DNA of 64,000 nucleotides, from NCBI GenBank assembly GCA_022766945.1, contig JALEOU010000105.1, positions 1 through 64,000 on the forward strand. Direction: 5' to 3'. The stretch comes from Fusicatenibacter sp. (lineage in GTDB: Bacteria; Bacillota; Clostridia; Lachnospirales; Lachnospiraceae). The notes beneath the pieces are model-generated. The model ran no database searches, had not been told where the DNA came from, and saw only the letters and a program-made list of their open reading frames with translations. The position numbers and the translations under genes are program-made. Shown here piece by piece: positions 35,357 to 43,388 of the stretch. How positions within the stretch are numbered: the first letter of the stretch is position 1; the number at the start of each line of letters is the position of its first letter.

Positions 35357-36486
35357 CAGCGATCAACCACCTTTGCGCGGAAGATTTTGCAGTCAAACGG
35401 TTCCAGAGTTTGGCTAAGAGTTGCATTGGTGACCGTAAATCTTTCGTTTGTCCACACTTCGTGAAGCTCCAGTGTTTTCCCTGTACTGAGCGGAAGACCC
35501 ATTTCATCCAGGTTGATACTTGGACGGATGGTATGTTCCCCGAGATTGAAAATACCCAGGGCGAGATCACCGTTTGATAGCAGGCGATAATACATCAAAC
35601 CATTGTCATCGCTGCAGAATCCGGAAAGTTTTACCGGCTGACGGCATGCCGGATCCTGATTGATACGGATTATTTCCTCGTTGGAGAGGATACGCAGAGT
35701 TGCTTCGTCCATGGTGCGGATATCACAGCCGATCATGAGCGGGGAGCCAAGAAATGCCCAGAGTGAAAAGTGCGTCTTATACTGTGTATCGCTACATCCG
35801 GCAAGCCCTACGTTGCCTTTTCCGTGCATGCCTACGATCAGCATGTCCATGTCGTTAAAACAGCCAACACCGTTGTAAGGATGTAGTTTTTCCTGCTGGC
35901 GAGCCAGATCTTTTACGGATTCCCAGGTGTCAAAGATATCTCCGGTAGAGCGCCACATGGAAGCCCCGGTTTCCTTGATCCATTCATGGGTCTGGTCTGC
36001 ACCCCAGGAGCAGGCGCTAAAGAGAATGTCACGGCCGCAGTTTTGGAGAGCCAGTCCCATACGGCGGTAGAGATATTTGCCGTGGATAATCGGGCTGTGA
36101 TAGCAATAATCATATTTCAGAAAATCAACACCCCAGGAAGCAAACGTTTCTGCATCGAGAAATTCATGTTCAAAACTTCCGGGGTAGCCTGCACAGGTAA
36201 GATTCCCGGCGCAGGAATACATGCCGAATTTCAGACCTTTGGAATGAACATAGTCGGCAACAGTTTTTATACCATGAGGAAACTTTTGCGGATCGGCAAC
36301 GAGACGGTCATCTTCTCCCCTTTCTTTCAGAGACCAGCAGTCGTCAATGACCAGATACTCATAACCTTTTCCGGCAAGACCACTGTCCACGAGTTGATCA
36401 GCTGTTTCAAAAATCATTTGTTCATTGATATTTTCCCCGAATGTGTTCCAGGAATTCCATCCCATAGGTGGTGTCAGTTTTACCAT
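35356..36486 (-). CDS. glycoside hydrolase family 27 (alpha-galactosidase type)
   Basis: A 376-residue cytoplasmic GH27 enzyme. It starts with the family signature TPPMGWNSWNTFGENI. LVIDDCWS leads to the (beta/alpha)8 barrel; the nucleophile Asp is in FLKYDYCYHS and the acid/base Asp in SMWRSTGDIFDTW. A short C-terminal beta domain follows. GH27 also includes alpha-N-acetylgalactosaminidase and beta-L-arabinopyranosidase activities, the last of interest given the arabinose genes nearby, so the substrate is open. It is divergent from an AraC regulator that starts 130 bp away. Confidence 0.9.
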   Translation of the reverse strand: MVKLTPPMGWNSWNTFGENINEQMIFETADQLVDSGLAGKGYEYLVIDDCWSLKERGEDDRLVADPQKFPHGIKTVADYVHSKGLKFGMYSCAGNLTCAGYPGSFEHEFLDAETFASWGVDFLKYDYCYHSPIIHGKYLYRRMGLALQNCGRDILFSACSWGADQTHEWIKETGASMWRSTGDIFDTWESVKDLARQQEKLHPYNGVGCFNDMDMLIVGMHGKGNVGLAGCSDTQYKTHFSLWAFLGSPLMIGCDIRTMDEATLRILSNEEIIRINQDPACRQPVKLSGFCSDDNGLMYYRLLSNGDLALGIFNLGEHTIRPSINLDEMGLPLSTGKTLELHEVWTNERFTVTNATLSQTLEPFDCKIFRAKVVDR

Positions 36487-36618
36487 AAGTATTTGACCTC
36501 CATTGTATTTTGTTATATCCTGATTATAAATGGAAAATCAGTTCAAATCCATGCAAAATGGTTTCAGATGCATGTATTTTTCGTTCTTGGTGACAAAATA
36601 TGGGGAGGAAGAAAAAGA

Positions 36619-37416
36619 GTGGAGTTTTCAAAAGATACGCTCCTGCTGGTGAATTATGGGAGGCAGGACTGCAGTGATCTGCACAGCTGGGGACCTGGAA
36701 TGAGATCCTGTTATGTGATTCATTATGTGATCAGCGGCAGTGGTTTTCTGGAATACCAAAAGAAACGATGGCATCTGAAGGCGGGACAGAGTTTCCTGAT
36801 CTGTCCGTATATGACAGTACTCTATTATCCGGACAAAGAGGATCCGTGGGAGTATGTATGGGTGGATTTCGTGGGAAAGGAAGTGGGAGCTTTTTTAGAG
36901 CGATGCAGCATGAATGAGAGCCATCCGATCTGCGGTTTTCTCTCATGGAAGAAACTGTCTCCGGTTTTTGAACAGCTTGGAACGATCGATCCCTATCAGA
37001 CGAACCGCAAAGAAGCGGGAGGATTGCTTGTAACATTGCTCGGTATTTATGAAGATGCATTTGGAGCGGTGGACAGTAAACGGAAGGTGGAAGGGGATCA
37101 TCGTCTGGAAATGGCTCTGATTCTGATTCAGTCGAATTACCATAAAAATCAGTTCCATGTAGAAACGCTGTGCGATATGATGCATATGAGCCGTGTGACG
37201 CTGTATCGGCTTTTTTTGCAGCATATAGGAAGTTCTCCGGCAGATTATTTGCTTTCCTATCGCCTGAAACAGGCAAAAAAACTTTTGATAATGGGGATGT
37301 CGGTAAAAGGAACTGCTATTTCCTGCGGATTTTCCGATCCGTTCTATTTTTCTAAGGTATTCAAAAAGCAGATGGGCATCAGCCCTTCGGAGTATGAAGG
37401 TGAGGAACAGGTATGA
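36619..37416 (+). CDS. AraC-family transcriptional regulator
   Basis: A 265-residue regulator with an N-terminal cupin sensor (MRSCYVIHYVISGSGFLEYQKKRWHLKAGQSFLICPYM) and a C-terminal AraC domain (FHVETLCDMMHMSRVTLYRLFLQHIGSSPADYLLSYRLKQ and AISCGFSDPFYFSKVFKKQMGISPSEY). I place the start at GTG 36619 after GGGGAGGAAG; longer in-frame starts have no ribosome-binding site and the extra sequence is the antisense of GH27. Divergence from GH27 suggests it controls that gene. It overlaps sfsA by 4 bp. Confidence 0.85.
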   Translation: MEFSKDTLLLVNYGRQDCSDLHSWGPGMRSCYVIHYVISGSGFLEYQKKRWHLKAGQSFLICPYMTVLYYPDKEDPWEYVWVDFVGKEVGAFLERCSMNESHPICGFLSWKKLSPVFEQLGTIDPYQTNRKEAGGLLVTLLGIYEDAFGAVDSKRKVEGDHRLEMALILIQSNYHKNQFHVETLCDMMHMSRVTLYRLFLQHIGSSPADYLLSYRLKQAKKLLIMGMSVKGTAISCGFSDPFYFSKVFKKQMGISPSEYEGEEQV

Positions 37417-38099
37417 AATATGACAGGATAGAAGAAGCAGTTTTTCTTGATCGCCCGAATCGTTTTATCGCGATGATTCGTCTAAATGGGTGTGACAGTG
37501 AGATACCATGCCACGTAAAAAATACCGGGCGATGTCGGGAACTGCTGATACCGGGAGCAAAGATCTATGTTCAGCATCTGGACCGTCCGGGGAGAAAAAC
37601 AAAATATGATCTGATTGCCGTGGAAAAAGGAGAGCGACTGATCAATATGGATTCGCAGGCTCCGAATGAGGCAGCTTTCGAGTGGATTTGCGGGGGCGGG
37701 CTGTTCCCGGAGCCGGTGAAAGTGAAAAGAGAGAGCTCTTTTGGAAATTCCAGATTTGATCTGTATGCAGAGTCCGCCAAGCGCCGCGCCTTTCTGGAGG
37801 TGAAAGGCGTGACACTGGAAGAAGACGGGATTGCCCGGTTTCCGGACGCACCAACCGTGCGAGGAGTGAAACATGTAGAAGAACTGGTTCGTGCCCGGGA
37901 GGAAGGCTATGACGCATATCTGTTGTTTATCATTCAGATGACGGAAATCCGGTATCTGGAACCGAATGACAAGACACATCCTGCCTTTGGAGAGGCACTG
38001 AGATATGCGAAACAGATGGGAGTGCAGCTGATCGCGAGGGAATGTGAAGTGCGTCCGGACAGTCTTCAAATTACCGGGGAAGTTCCGATCCATCTGTGA
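37413..38099 (+). CDS. sfsA: DNA/RNA nuclease SfsA
   Basis: A 228-residue SfsA protein, named for sugar fermentation stimulation. It has the N-terminal OB-like part (FLDRPNRFIAMIRLNGCDSEIPCHVKNTGRCRELLIPGA) and the C-terminal nuclease-like core (RRAFLEVKGVTLE, FPDAPTVRGVKHVEEL, AYLLFIIQM). Asp, Glu and Lys in the FLEVKGVT segment fit a PD-(D/E)xK active site. Its ATG overlaps the stop of the AraC regulator. Confidence 0.95.
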   Translation: MKYDRIEEAVFLDRPNRFIAMIRLNGCDSEIPCHVKNTGRCRELLIPGAKIYVQHLDRPGRKTKYDLIAVEKGERLINMDSQAPNEAAFEWICGGGLFPEPVKVKRESSFGNSRFDLYAESAKRRAFLEVKGVTLEEDGIARFPDAPTVRGVKHVEELVRAREEGYDAYLLFIIQMTEIRYLEPNDKTHPAFGEALRYAKQMGVQLIARECEVRPDSLQITGEVPIHL

Positions 38100-38135
38100 T
38101 TTGCGGACTGAAGGCTGCGGCAGTGATCAAAAGAA

Positions 38136-38912
38136 TCAGCTAAGATAGTTGCGCATGCTTTTTAGGGCGGCTTTTTCCAGACGGCTTACCTGTGCCTGAG
38201 AGATGCCAATTTCCTCGGCAACTTCCATCTGGGTTTTTCCTTCATAGAAGCGCAGCTGAATAATGTGACGTTCCCGATCGCCCAAGCGATCCATAGCATC
38301 CAGAAGAGCAAGATTCTGCACCCAGTTCTCTTCTCTGTTTTTCTTATCACTGAGCTGATCCATGACATACAGTGTATCTCCGCCTTCTGTATATACGGGT
38401 TCATACAGACTCATGGGACTTTGAATCGCGTCCAGCGCGTAGACAATCTCTTCTTTATCAATCCCGATTTCTTTTGCGATTTCCTCGATCGTAGGTTCTT
38501 TGAGATACTTTTTTGTATAGGTCTCCCGGGCGTAGATTGCCCTGTAGGCAGTATCACGCAGAGAGCGGCTGACCCGGATTGCGTTGTTATCGCGCAGATA
38601 GCGTCGGATTTCTCCGATGATCATGGGAACAGCATAGGTGGAGAATTTTACGTTCAGAGATGTATCAAAATTATCGATGGCTTTGATCAGGCCGATACAG
38701 CCGATCTGAAAGAGATCGTCAGCATTTTCGCTGCTGTTGGAAAAACGTTTGATGACGCTGAGGACGAGCCGTAGATTGCCCTGAATGTAACGCTCTCTTG
38801 CAGTCGCATCACCAGCTTTGATGGCCTGAAGGAGAGTTTCTTTCTCCTCATTGCTAAGAATAGGTAACCTGGATGTATTAACCCCGCAGATCTCAACTTT
38901 ATTGATTGCCAT
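38136..38912 (-). CDS. sigG: RNA polymerase sporulation sigma factor SigG
   Basis: Late forespore-specific sigma factor of 258 residues. It starts MAINKVEICGVNTSRLPILSN, characteristic of clostridial SigG. Region 2 has NLRLVLSVIKRF, DDLFQIGCIGLIKAIDNFD and KFSTYAVPMIIGEIRRYLRDN; region 3 has RDTAYRAIYARE; region 4 has TQMEVAEEIGISQAQVSRLEK. AGGAGG fixes the ATG at 38912; the frame stays open for another 53 codons upstream without a ribosome-binding site. The usual neighbours spoIIGA and sigE are absent. It shows that the organism, or a recent ancestor, forms endospores. Confidence 0.95.
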   Translation of the reverse strand: MAINKVEICGVNTSRLPILSNEEKETLLQAIKAGDATARERYIQGNLRLVLSVIKRFSNSSENADDLFQIGCIGLIKAIDNFDTSLNVKFSTYAVPMIIGEIRRYLRDNNAIRVSRSLRDTAYRAIYARETYTKKYLKEPTIEEIAKEIGIDKEEIVYALDAIQSPMSLYEPVYTEGGDTLYVMDQLSDKKNREENWVQNLALLDAMDRLGDRERHIIQLRFYEGKTQMEVAEEIGISQAQVSRLEKAALKSMRNYLS

Positions 38913-39257
38913 GTCAGAATCCTCCTGCAAGTAAAGATAGTCATTGTCTTTTTGTGGTATTCGCACTTCGGTCTGAAGTCCTGCGTGCTCATACAGGTTC
39001 GCCTGGCCAATATTTGCGCAGCTGTCCGTGCAGGCATGTGCAGCTGTGCAGTTGCTGACCAGGACTTTCATAGTAGATGATTCTCAGATGGAGGCGGGAA
39101 TATACGATGGGGATGAAAATTTCACAAAGTTTTAGCCCTTGACAAAAATTCCTGGAACGGTATTGTGAAACACAAGGGAGTTGTGATAAGATAGACTGGT
39201 AGGAAAAGCGTTATCTGATTTATGGTCATGTGAAAAGAGAAATAGGGGTCAAAGGGT

Positions 39258-39425
39258 ATGATTGCATCTGTTATAATTGGAATCCTTATCGCGGGATATG
39301 CGTTTTATGTGATTCGGCGGGTCATCCGCAGGATGAAAAAAGGGGAATTCTGTGATTGCGGTTGTGGTGGCTGTTCACAAAAGAACTGCTGCAGCCAGAA
39401 AGAACAGAAAAGCTCCAAAGAATAA
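39258..39425 (+). CDS. FeoB-associated Cys-rich membrane protein
   Basis: A 55-residue protein: one N-terminal membrane helix (ASVIIGILIAGYAFYVI), a basic stop-transfer segment (RRVIRRMKKG) and a cysteine cluster (CDCGCGGCSQKNCCSQ). This is the layout of the small proteins usually encoded next to the ferrous iron transporter FeoB. AAAGGG precedes the ATG and a TTGACA/TATTGT promoter-like pair lies at 39139-39166. No feoA or feoB is in the window; niaR follows 26 bp later. Confidence 0.8.
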   Translation: MIASVIIGILIAGYAFYVIRRVIRRMKKGEFCDCGCGGCSQKNCCSQKEQKSSKE

Positions 39426-39451
39426 GTGACCAGGATTGTGGTGAATGGTAT

Positions 39452-39955
39452 ATGAGTGGGAAAGAACGGAGAGAAGAAATTATCCGAATAATTACAGACA
39501 GTGCTGAGCCGGTTTCCGGTACAGTACTATCTGCACAATGTGGCGTCAGCCGTCAGGTGATCGTGCAGGACATCGCGCTGATTCGGGCTGCCGGGTATGA
39601 TGTGATTGCTACAAACAGAGGTTATCTCTGTAAGACTCCTCAGCGGGTGGTACGTATCTTCAAGGTGTACCATACAGATGAGCAGATGCAGGATGAACTG
39701 AATACGATTGTAGATTTCGGCGGTACGGTTTTAGATGTATTTGTGCATCATGAGGTATATGGCGAGCTCCGTGCAGATCTTTCGCTGAGTTCGAGAATGC
39801 GGGTAGCACAATTTATGGAGGGAATTCACAAAGGAACCTCCAAGCCTCTGAAAGATATTACCTCGGGACTTCATTTCCATACAGTATCTGCGGATTCGGA
39901 ACGCACCCTTGATCTGATTGAGCGGGAACTGGAACAGAAGGGATATTTGGTATAA
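39452..39955 (+). CDS. niaR: NiaR-type transcriptional repressor (HTH plus 3H domain)
   Basis: A 167-residue repressor of niacin uptake and NAD synthesis genes. The N-terminal HTH is PVSGTVLSAQCGVSRQVIVQDIALIRAAG. The C-terminal 3H domain has its conserved histidines in VFVHHEVYGELR and LHFHTVSADSER, which bind metal and nicotinic acid. ATG 39452 (MSGKERREE) is chosen because the sequence before it does not fit the family, although the ribosome-binding site is weak; coupling to the upstream Cys-rich gene is possible. No nia or nadABC operon is nearby. Confidence 0.88.
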   Translation: MSGKERREEIIRIITDSAEPVSGTVLSAQCGVSRQVIVQDIALIRAAGYDVIATNRGYLCKTPQRVVRIFKVYHTDEQMQDELNTIVDFGGTVLDVFVHHEVYGELRADLSLSSRMRVAQFMEGIHKGTSKPLKDITSGLHFHTVSADSERTLDLIERELEQKGYLV

Positions 39956-39989
39956 ACTGACAGCGGTAAATAAATCAGGAGGATTTGTG

Positions 39990-40919
39990 ATGAAACTGGA
40001 ACGTATATTTTGGGATTTTATTTCTTTGGCGAATGACAGGCAGCTGAAGATTGAGGGGATTGCAGTCGCAGACGAAACGAGGGTGTTATTGGAGCACCGT
40101 TTTACACCGGATCTTCCCCGTAATATATATTCTCATACAAAAAGTTATGTGTCGACAGCGGTTGGCCTGGCAATCTCAGATGGTGTATTGTCTCTTGAGG
40201 ATTATCTTGTGGATGCGTTTCCCGAATGTGTTCCGGACCAGCCCGGCAAAGGACTTGAAAAGATTCAGCTGAAACACCTTCTGACTATGTCGAGCGGTTT
40301 TGGACATCCTTATTTAATGGGCGCGGACCGCAGAGCCGGAATTGGTGCCTGTGATTATGTTTCTTATATGATGTCACAAAAAGTAGAAGAAGAACCAGGC
40401 AGCCGTTTTGAGTATTCTTCCGCCGACAGCATTCTTGCCGGACGCATGGTTGAACAGGCTACCGGTATGCAGCTGGGAGAATTTCTGTACGGTCGTATTT
40501 TTTCTTTCCTTGACCAGGGATGGCCGATCTGGGAAAATGATTATCAGGGACATCCGGTCGGATGCGGAGGCCTTTATCTAAGCCTGACGGAAATGATGAA
40601 GCTGGGACAGCTCTATTTGGCAGAGGGCAGATGGAAAGGGGAACAACTTCTGGATCCTTCCTGGGTTCGTGAGGCATCCACCAAAAAGATTGACACAGAT
40701 GTGGAGCCGACTTCAGATCCCTGGCGCTGCGGGTACGGTTATCAGTTCTGGATGAGTCCTTATCCGGACTCCTATCGTGCGGACGGCGCATATGGACAAA
40801 TCTCAACGGTTATGCCGAAACAGGGTCTGGTTGTCGCGGTTCAGTGTCCGGAGACGGGAGATTTTGAACAGGTTAAGAGGGCACTTCATGAAGAGCTGCT
40901 GCTCCCGCTGACGGTGTAA
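39990..40919 (+). CDS. serine hydrolase of the beta-lactamase/DD-peptidase fold
   Basis: A 309-residue protein of the Beta-lactamase (AmpC/esterase EstB-like) family. The nucleophile motif SxxK is SHTK near residue 48 (IYSHTKSYVSTAVGLAISDG), the second motif is YSS in FEYSSADSILAGRMVEQ and the third lies in DGAYGQIS near the C-terminus. It has no signal peptide, so a cytoplasmic esterase or peptidase is likelier than antibiotic resistance. CAGGAGG supports ATG 39990. It follows niaR by 34 bp, so cotranscription is possible. Substrate unknown. Confidence 0.83.
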   Translation: MKLERIFWDFISLANDRQLKIEGIAVADETRVLLEHRFTPDLPRNIYSHTKSYVSTAVGLAISDGVLSLEDYLVDAFPECVPDQPGKGLEKIQLKHLLTMSSGFGHPYLMGADRRAGIGACDYVSYMMSQKVEEEPGSRFEYSSADSILAGRMVEQATGMQLGEFLYGRIFSFLDQGWPIWENDYQGHPVGCGGLYLSLTEMMKLGQLYLAEGRWKGEQLLDPSWVREASTKKIDTDVEPTSDPWRCGYGYQFWMSPYPDSYRADGAYGQISTVMPKQGLVVAVQCPETGDFEQVKRALHEELLLPLTV

Positions 40920-40941
40920 CGAAATCACCATTGTTTTTTTT

Positions 40942-41090
40942 GTTACGTTATTGTTCATGTTCAGACGGCAACGAACGCTGTGCAGAAAATAGATCCCGAC
41001 GCAGACTCGCTCTCGCTGCGTTTTTCAAGGGGCTGTTTACGAGATGCTATTTCTGCACAGCTGTTTCCTGTGATCTTTGAACAGTAACAT
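40942..41090. repeat. extragenic palindromic element (MITE-like), about 150 bp
   Basis: The element is built of nested inverted repeats. Ends: GTTATTGTTCA (40947-40957) versus TGAACAGTAAC (41078-41088). Middle arms: CTGTGCAGAAAATAG (40978-40992) versus CTATTTCTGCACAG (41047-41060). Centre: ACGCAG/CTGCGT with a T-run. It encodes nothing. The end motif TGAACAGTAAC recurs at 3968-3981, 11598-11611 and, with one change, 41349-41361. Confidence 0.55.
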
Positions 41091-41132
41091 TGTTACCGTT
41101 CGCCAACATTTGAAAAAAATTGAAAAAAGGTG

Positions 41133-41161
41133 TTGACTTTTCCTGGGAGATAGTGTATTAT
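41133..41161 (+). promoter_or_regulatory. tRNA-Arg promoter
   Basis: TTGACT (41133-41138) and TATTAT (41156-41161) are 17 bp apart, about 45 bp upstream of the tRNA. Confidence 0.8.
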
Positions 41162-41204
41162 ACATGATGTTGACGGAACAAGCGAAAGCTTAGACCTCAC
41201 AAAT

Positions 41205-41278
41205 GTGCGTTTAGCTCAGCTGGATAGAGCGTTTGGCTACGGACCAAAAGGTCGGGGGTTCGAATCCTCTAACGCACG
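41205..41278 (+). tRNA. tRNA-Arg (anticodon ACG)
   Basis: A 74-nt cloverleaf: acceptor GTGCGTT/AACGCAC with discriminator G, D-stem GCTC/GAGC, anticodon stem TTTGG/CCAAA around CTACGGA (anticodon ACG, first base probably edited to inosine), and T-arm GGGGG-TTCGAAT-CCTCT. CCA is not encoded. It has its own promoter and terminator. Confidence 0.96.
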
Positions 41279-41289
41279 GACATTAAGAG

Positions 41290-41330
41290 AGCCGGAGTTC
41301 TTTGAGTAATCATGGGACTTCGGCTTTTTT
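41290..41330 (+). terminator. tRNA-Arg terminator
   Basis: Stem AGCCGGAGT/ACTTCGGCT (one G-T pair) is followed by TTTTTT. Confidence 0.85.
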
Positions 41331-41544
41331 GATCTGAAAAAGGAAACATCTGAACAGCAACATAACCATTAATTTTGTATAAACTTTACAGAATAATCAT
41401 TGAATAATTGTGAAAAATGTGATAAACTGATAATACATATCAAAAAGTTGAATATTTATTCGTCAGAATGACGAAACTAAATGACATGTCGGGTGATACG
41501 GCTGGACAGGCATTGGGTTGTCTACCCGATGGGAGGTGTATTGG

Positions 41545-42225
41545 ATGAAAATTACGTTTTTTGCTGATCCGCCGACAGAAGAGAAAAAGCAGCTGGGACT
41601 TACCTGGTACATAACAACAAAAGAGCATCGTATCCTGTTTGTGACAGGTAACTCGGAAAGCTTCTGGAAGAATGCCGCAAAACGCGGTGTTGGTGCAGAT
41701 GAGATTGATATGGTGGTGCTTCCTCAGGGATGTCAGGATCCGATCCGCGAGCTGGAACGGTTTCTGACGCGTAATAACAGAGCGAAGATTTATCTTCCGA
41801 AAGCGTCGTATAAACCTTATGTACATGCATTAAGGGATAAACTTGCCAGGTATTCCAGTGGAGATCTGCTCAGAAACTGGCATAAGCGCGTCGTGTATAT
41901 GGACGAGATTATGGATCTTGGAGATGACATCAGAATGTTTACCGGAAAGGTGAGCAGAGAATTCGAATCACCGATGGAGCAGAATATGATACTTGGAGAA
42001 GATGGGCTTTGTGCTCTGTTTCTCAACGATGGTTCGGAGGGCACAGAGATGACACAGGAGAGAGCAAAAGCAATCAGCGGCAGGCAGGTGGATTATCTGT
42101 TTTACCCAGGTACATGCCAGGAATGTATTGAGAAAAATTGTGCTACCTGGGAACAGTATGAATTTACGGCGGAAGATGCGATTGTATTAGGCGTAAAGAG
42201 TGAAAATGAGACAAAGGGGCAGTGA
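41545..42225 (+). CDS. metallo-beta-lactamase-like fold protein lacking metal ligands
   Basis: A 226-residue protein. The order of elements matches MBL-fold hydrolases: HRILFVTGNSESFWKNAAKRGVGADEIDMVVLPQG corresponds to the usual DTG...N...GVD..DIDAVVLSHGHYDH region. Here the HxHxDH zinc motif is replaced by LPQGCQDPIREL. A later stretch (YLFYPGTCQECIEKN) resembles the C-terminal MBL part, with Cys where His is usual. It is therefore probably non-hydrolytic or binds a different ligand. GGGAGG supports ATG 41545. Monocistronic between tRNA-Arg and a bidirectional terminator. Confidence 0.65.
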   Translation: MKITFFADPPTEEKKQLGLTWYITTKEHRILFVTGNSESFWKNAAKRGVGADEIDMVVLPQGCQDPIRELERFLTRNNRAKIYLPKASYKPYVHALRDKLARYSSGDLLRNWHKRVVYMDEIMDLGDDIRMFTGKVSREFESPMEQNMILGEDGLCALFLNDGSEGTEMTQERAKAISGRQVDYLFYPGTCQECIEKNCATWEQYEFTAEDAIVLGVKSENETKGQ

Positions 42226-42262
42226 CATCAGAATCTTATGAATAAGGATGAAAAAGCAAAAT

Positions 42263-42303
42263 AAAAAGACCCGGCAGCAAAAGAAAAGGTGTCGGGTCTT
42301 TTT
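42263..42303. terminator. bidirectional terminator
   Basis: A 14-bp stem AAAAAGACCCGGCA/TGTCGGGTCTTTTT lies between the convergent MBL-like and TIM-barrel genes. Confidence 0.9.
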
Positions 42304-42323
42304 ACCGTCAGGCGACAGAGTGC

Positions 42324-43169
42324 TCAGCAGATGCAGTTTTGCAGGTAATGTGCCGATTGCCGGATTGTGTTCATCTGATCAGGTGCACCGAAATGTTCGA
42401 TGGCCAGATAGCCGTCATAGCCGCGTGTACGGAGAAGGTCGATCAGCCGCCGGATAGGGATGTATCCCTCGCCAGCTGCGCAGGGACCCATTCCCCGGCC
42501 AAAACGGCCGGTGCAGGAAGCATCAGGAGCGCGATCCTTGCAGTGAACATGGACAATGAAGTCGGAAAGAGTTTCATAGGCCAGCATCACATCTTCATCG
42601 CAGAAAGCGAAATTCCCCATATCCAGTGTATAGCGAAGAGAGGGCACGTGCTTCATAAACCACAGAAGCTGATTTTTGCAGTGAAAGGGCTGCACATTTC
42701 CGTCAAAGTCTTCTAAAGTTACGGTGACGCCAAGCTCCTGGCCAAGCGCTGTCAGTTCGCCAAGCGCCTGTCTCATGGAATTGATTGCTTTACTGTGATT
42801 CATAAACTGCTCTGTGGCATGATAATCATCGCGGAGCGCATTGAGACAATCAGCTTCCTGTGGATCAAGAGAACCTGGAATGACCAGAACCTTTGAAACG
42901 GAAAGAAGGGCCGCTGTTTGAAGCATTTCTTTTGCAGAAGAAGTATCCGGGTTTCTTCCGAAGTCGAAAAATTCATACAGGCAGCTGATCGAAAGGCCTG
43001 CATGATTAAGTTCCGGAAGAAGAGTATCCTCATGCTCCTTGAGATAAGCATATTTCAGTTCAACGGCGCGGATGCCCCAGTCGTGGCAGTACACAGCAAG
43101 ATCGGCGGAGGGAATCCCGCTTTGACGGCTTGCATCCAGAATATGATCATAAAATACGGAAAGTTTCAT
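42324..43169 (-). CDS. sugar phosphate isomerase/epimerase-like TIM-barrel protein
   Basis: A 281-residue xylose-isomerase-like TIM barrel, the third of its kind here. Segments typical of the metal site are VELKYAYLKEHE, VTVTLEDFDGN, RYTLDMGNFAF, IVHVHCKDRAPD and LAIEHFGAPDQM. AAGGAGG supports ATG 43169 (MKLSVFYDHI); the long upstream extension of the frame is hydrophobic noise. It stands alone, so substrate and pathway cannot be inferred beyond sugar or polyol metabolism. Confidence 0.82.
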   Translation of the reverse strand: MKLSVFYDHILDASRQSGIPSADLAVYCHDWGIRAVELKYAYLKEHEDTLLPELNHAGLSISCLYEFFDFGRNPDTSSAKEMLQTAALLSVSKVLVIPGSLDPQEADCLNALRDDYHATEQFMNHSKAINSMRQALGELTALGQELGVTVTLEDFDGNVQPFHCKNQLLWFMKHVPSLRYTLDMGNFAFCDEDVMLAYETLSDFIVHVHCKDRAPDASCTGRFGRGMGPCAAGEGYIPIRRLIDLLRTRGYDGYLAIEHFGAPDQMNTIRQSAHYLQNCIC

Positions 43170-43388
43170 AAAAGTTACGACCTCCTTAAAAGTGGATGTT
43201 ATCTGCCTGGACATAAACGCCAGGAACAAAAATGATAGATTTATTATACCGAAAAAAAACGGATGGTTCAATCGATCCGGTAAAAAATCATTCAAAGAAG
43301 AGAGAGACTGCGAATTAACGGACAATAATAAAGGAATCTCATCAGCAGATCCTTGAAATAGCCGGTTAGGTTGCAGCGGGAAAAGAAT

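Noticed and set aside
35986-36618. Long N-terminal extension of the AraC gene
   Set aside because: It is the antisense of the GH27 gene, has no ribosome-binding site, and GTG 36619 with GGGGAGGA gives a normal AraC length.
38913-39071. N-terminal extension of sigG, Cys-rich (MKVLVSNCTAAHACTDSCAN), as a leader peptide or sactipeptide-like gene
   Set aside because: No ribosome-binding site precedes the upstream ATG, there is no stop before sigG and no radical SAM maturase nearby; SigG proteins start at MAINKVEICG after AGGAGG.
39990-40919. Antibiotic-resistance beta-lactamase
   Set aside because: No signal peptide and the motif spacing fits the broad serine-hydrolase/esterase group; resistance cannot be claimed.
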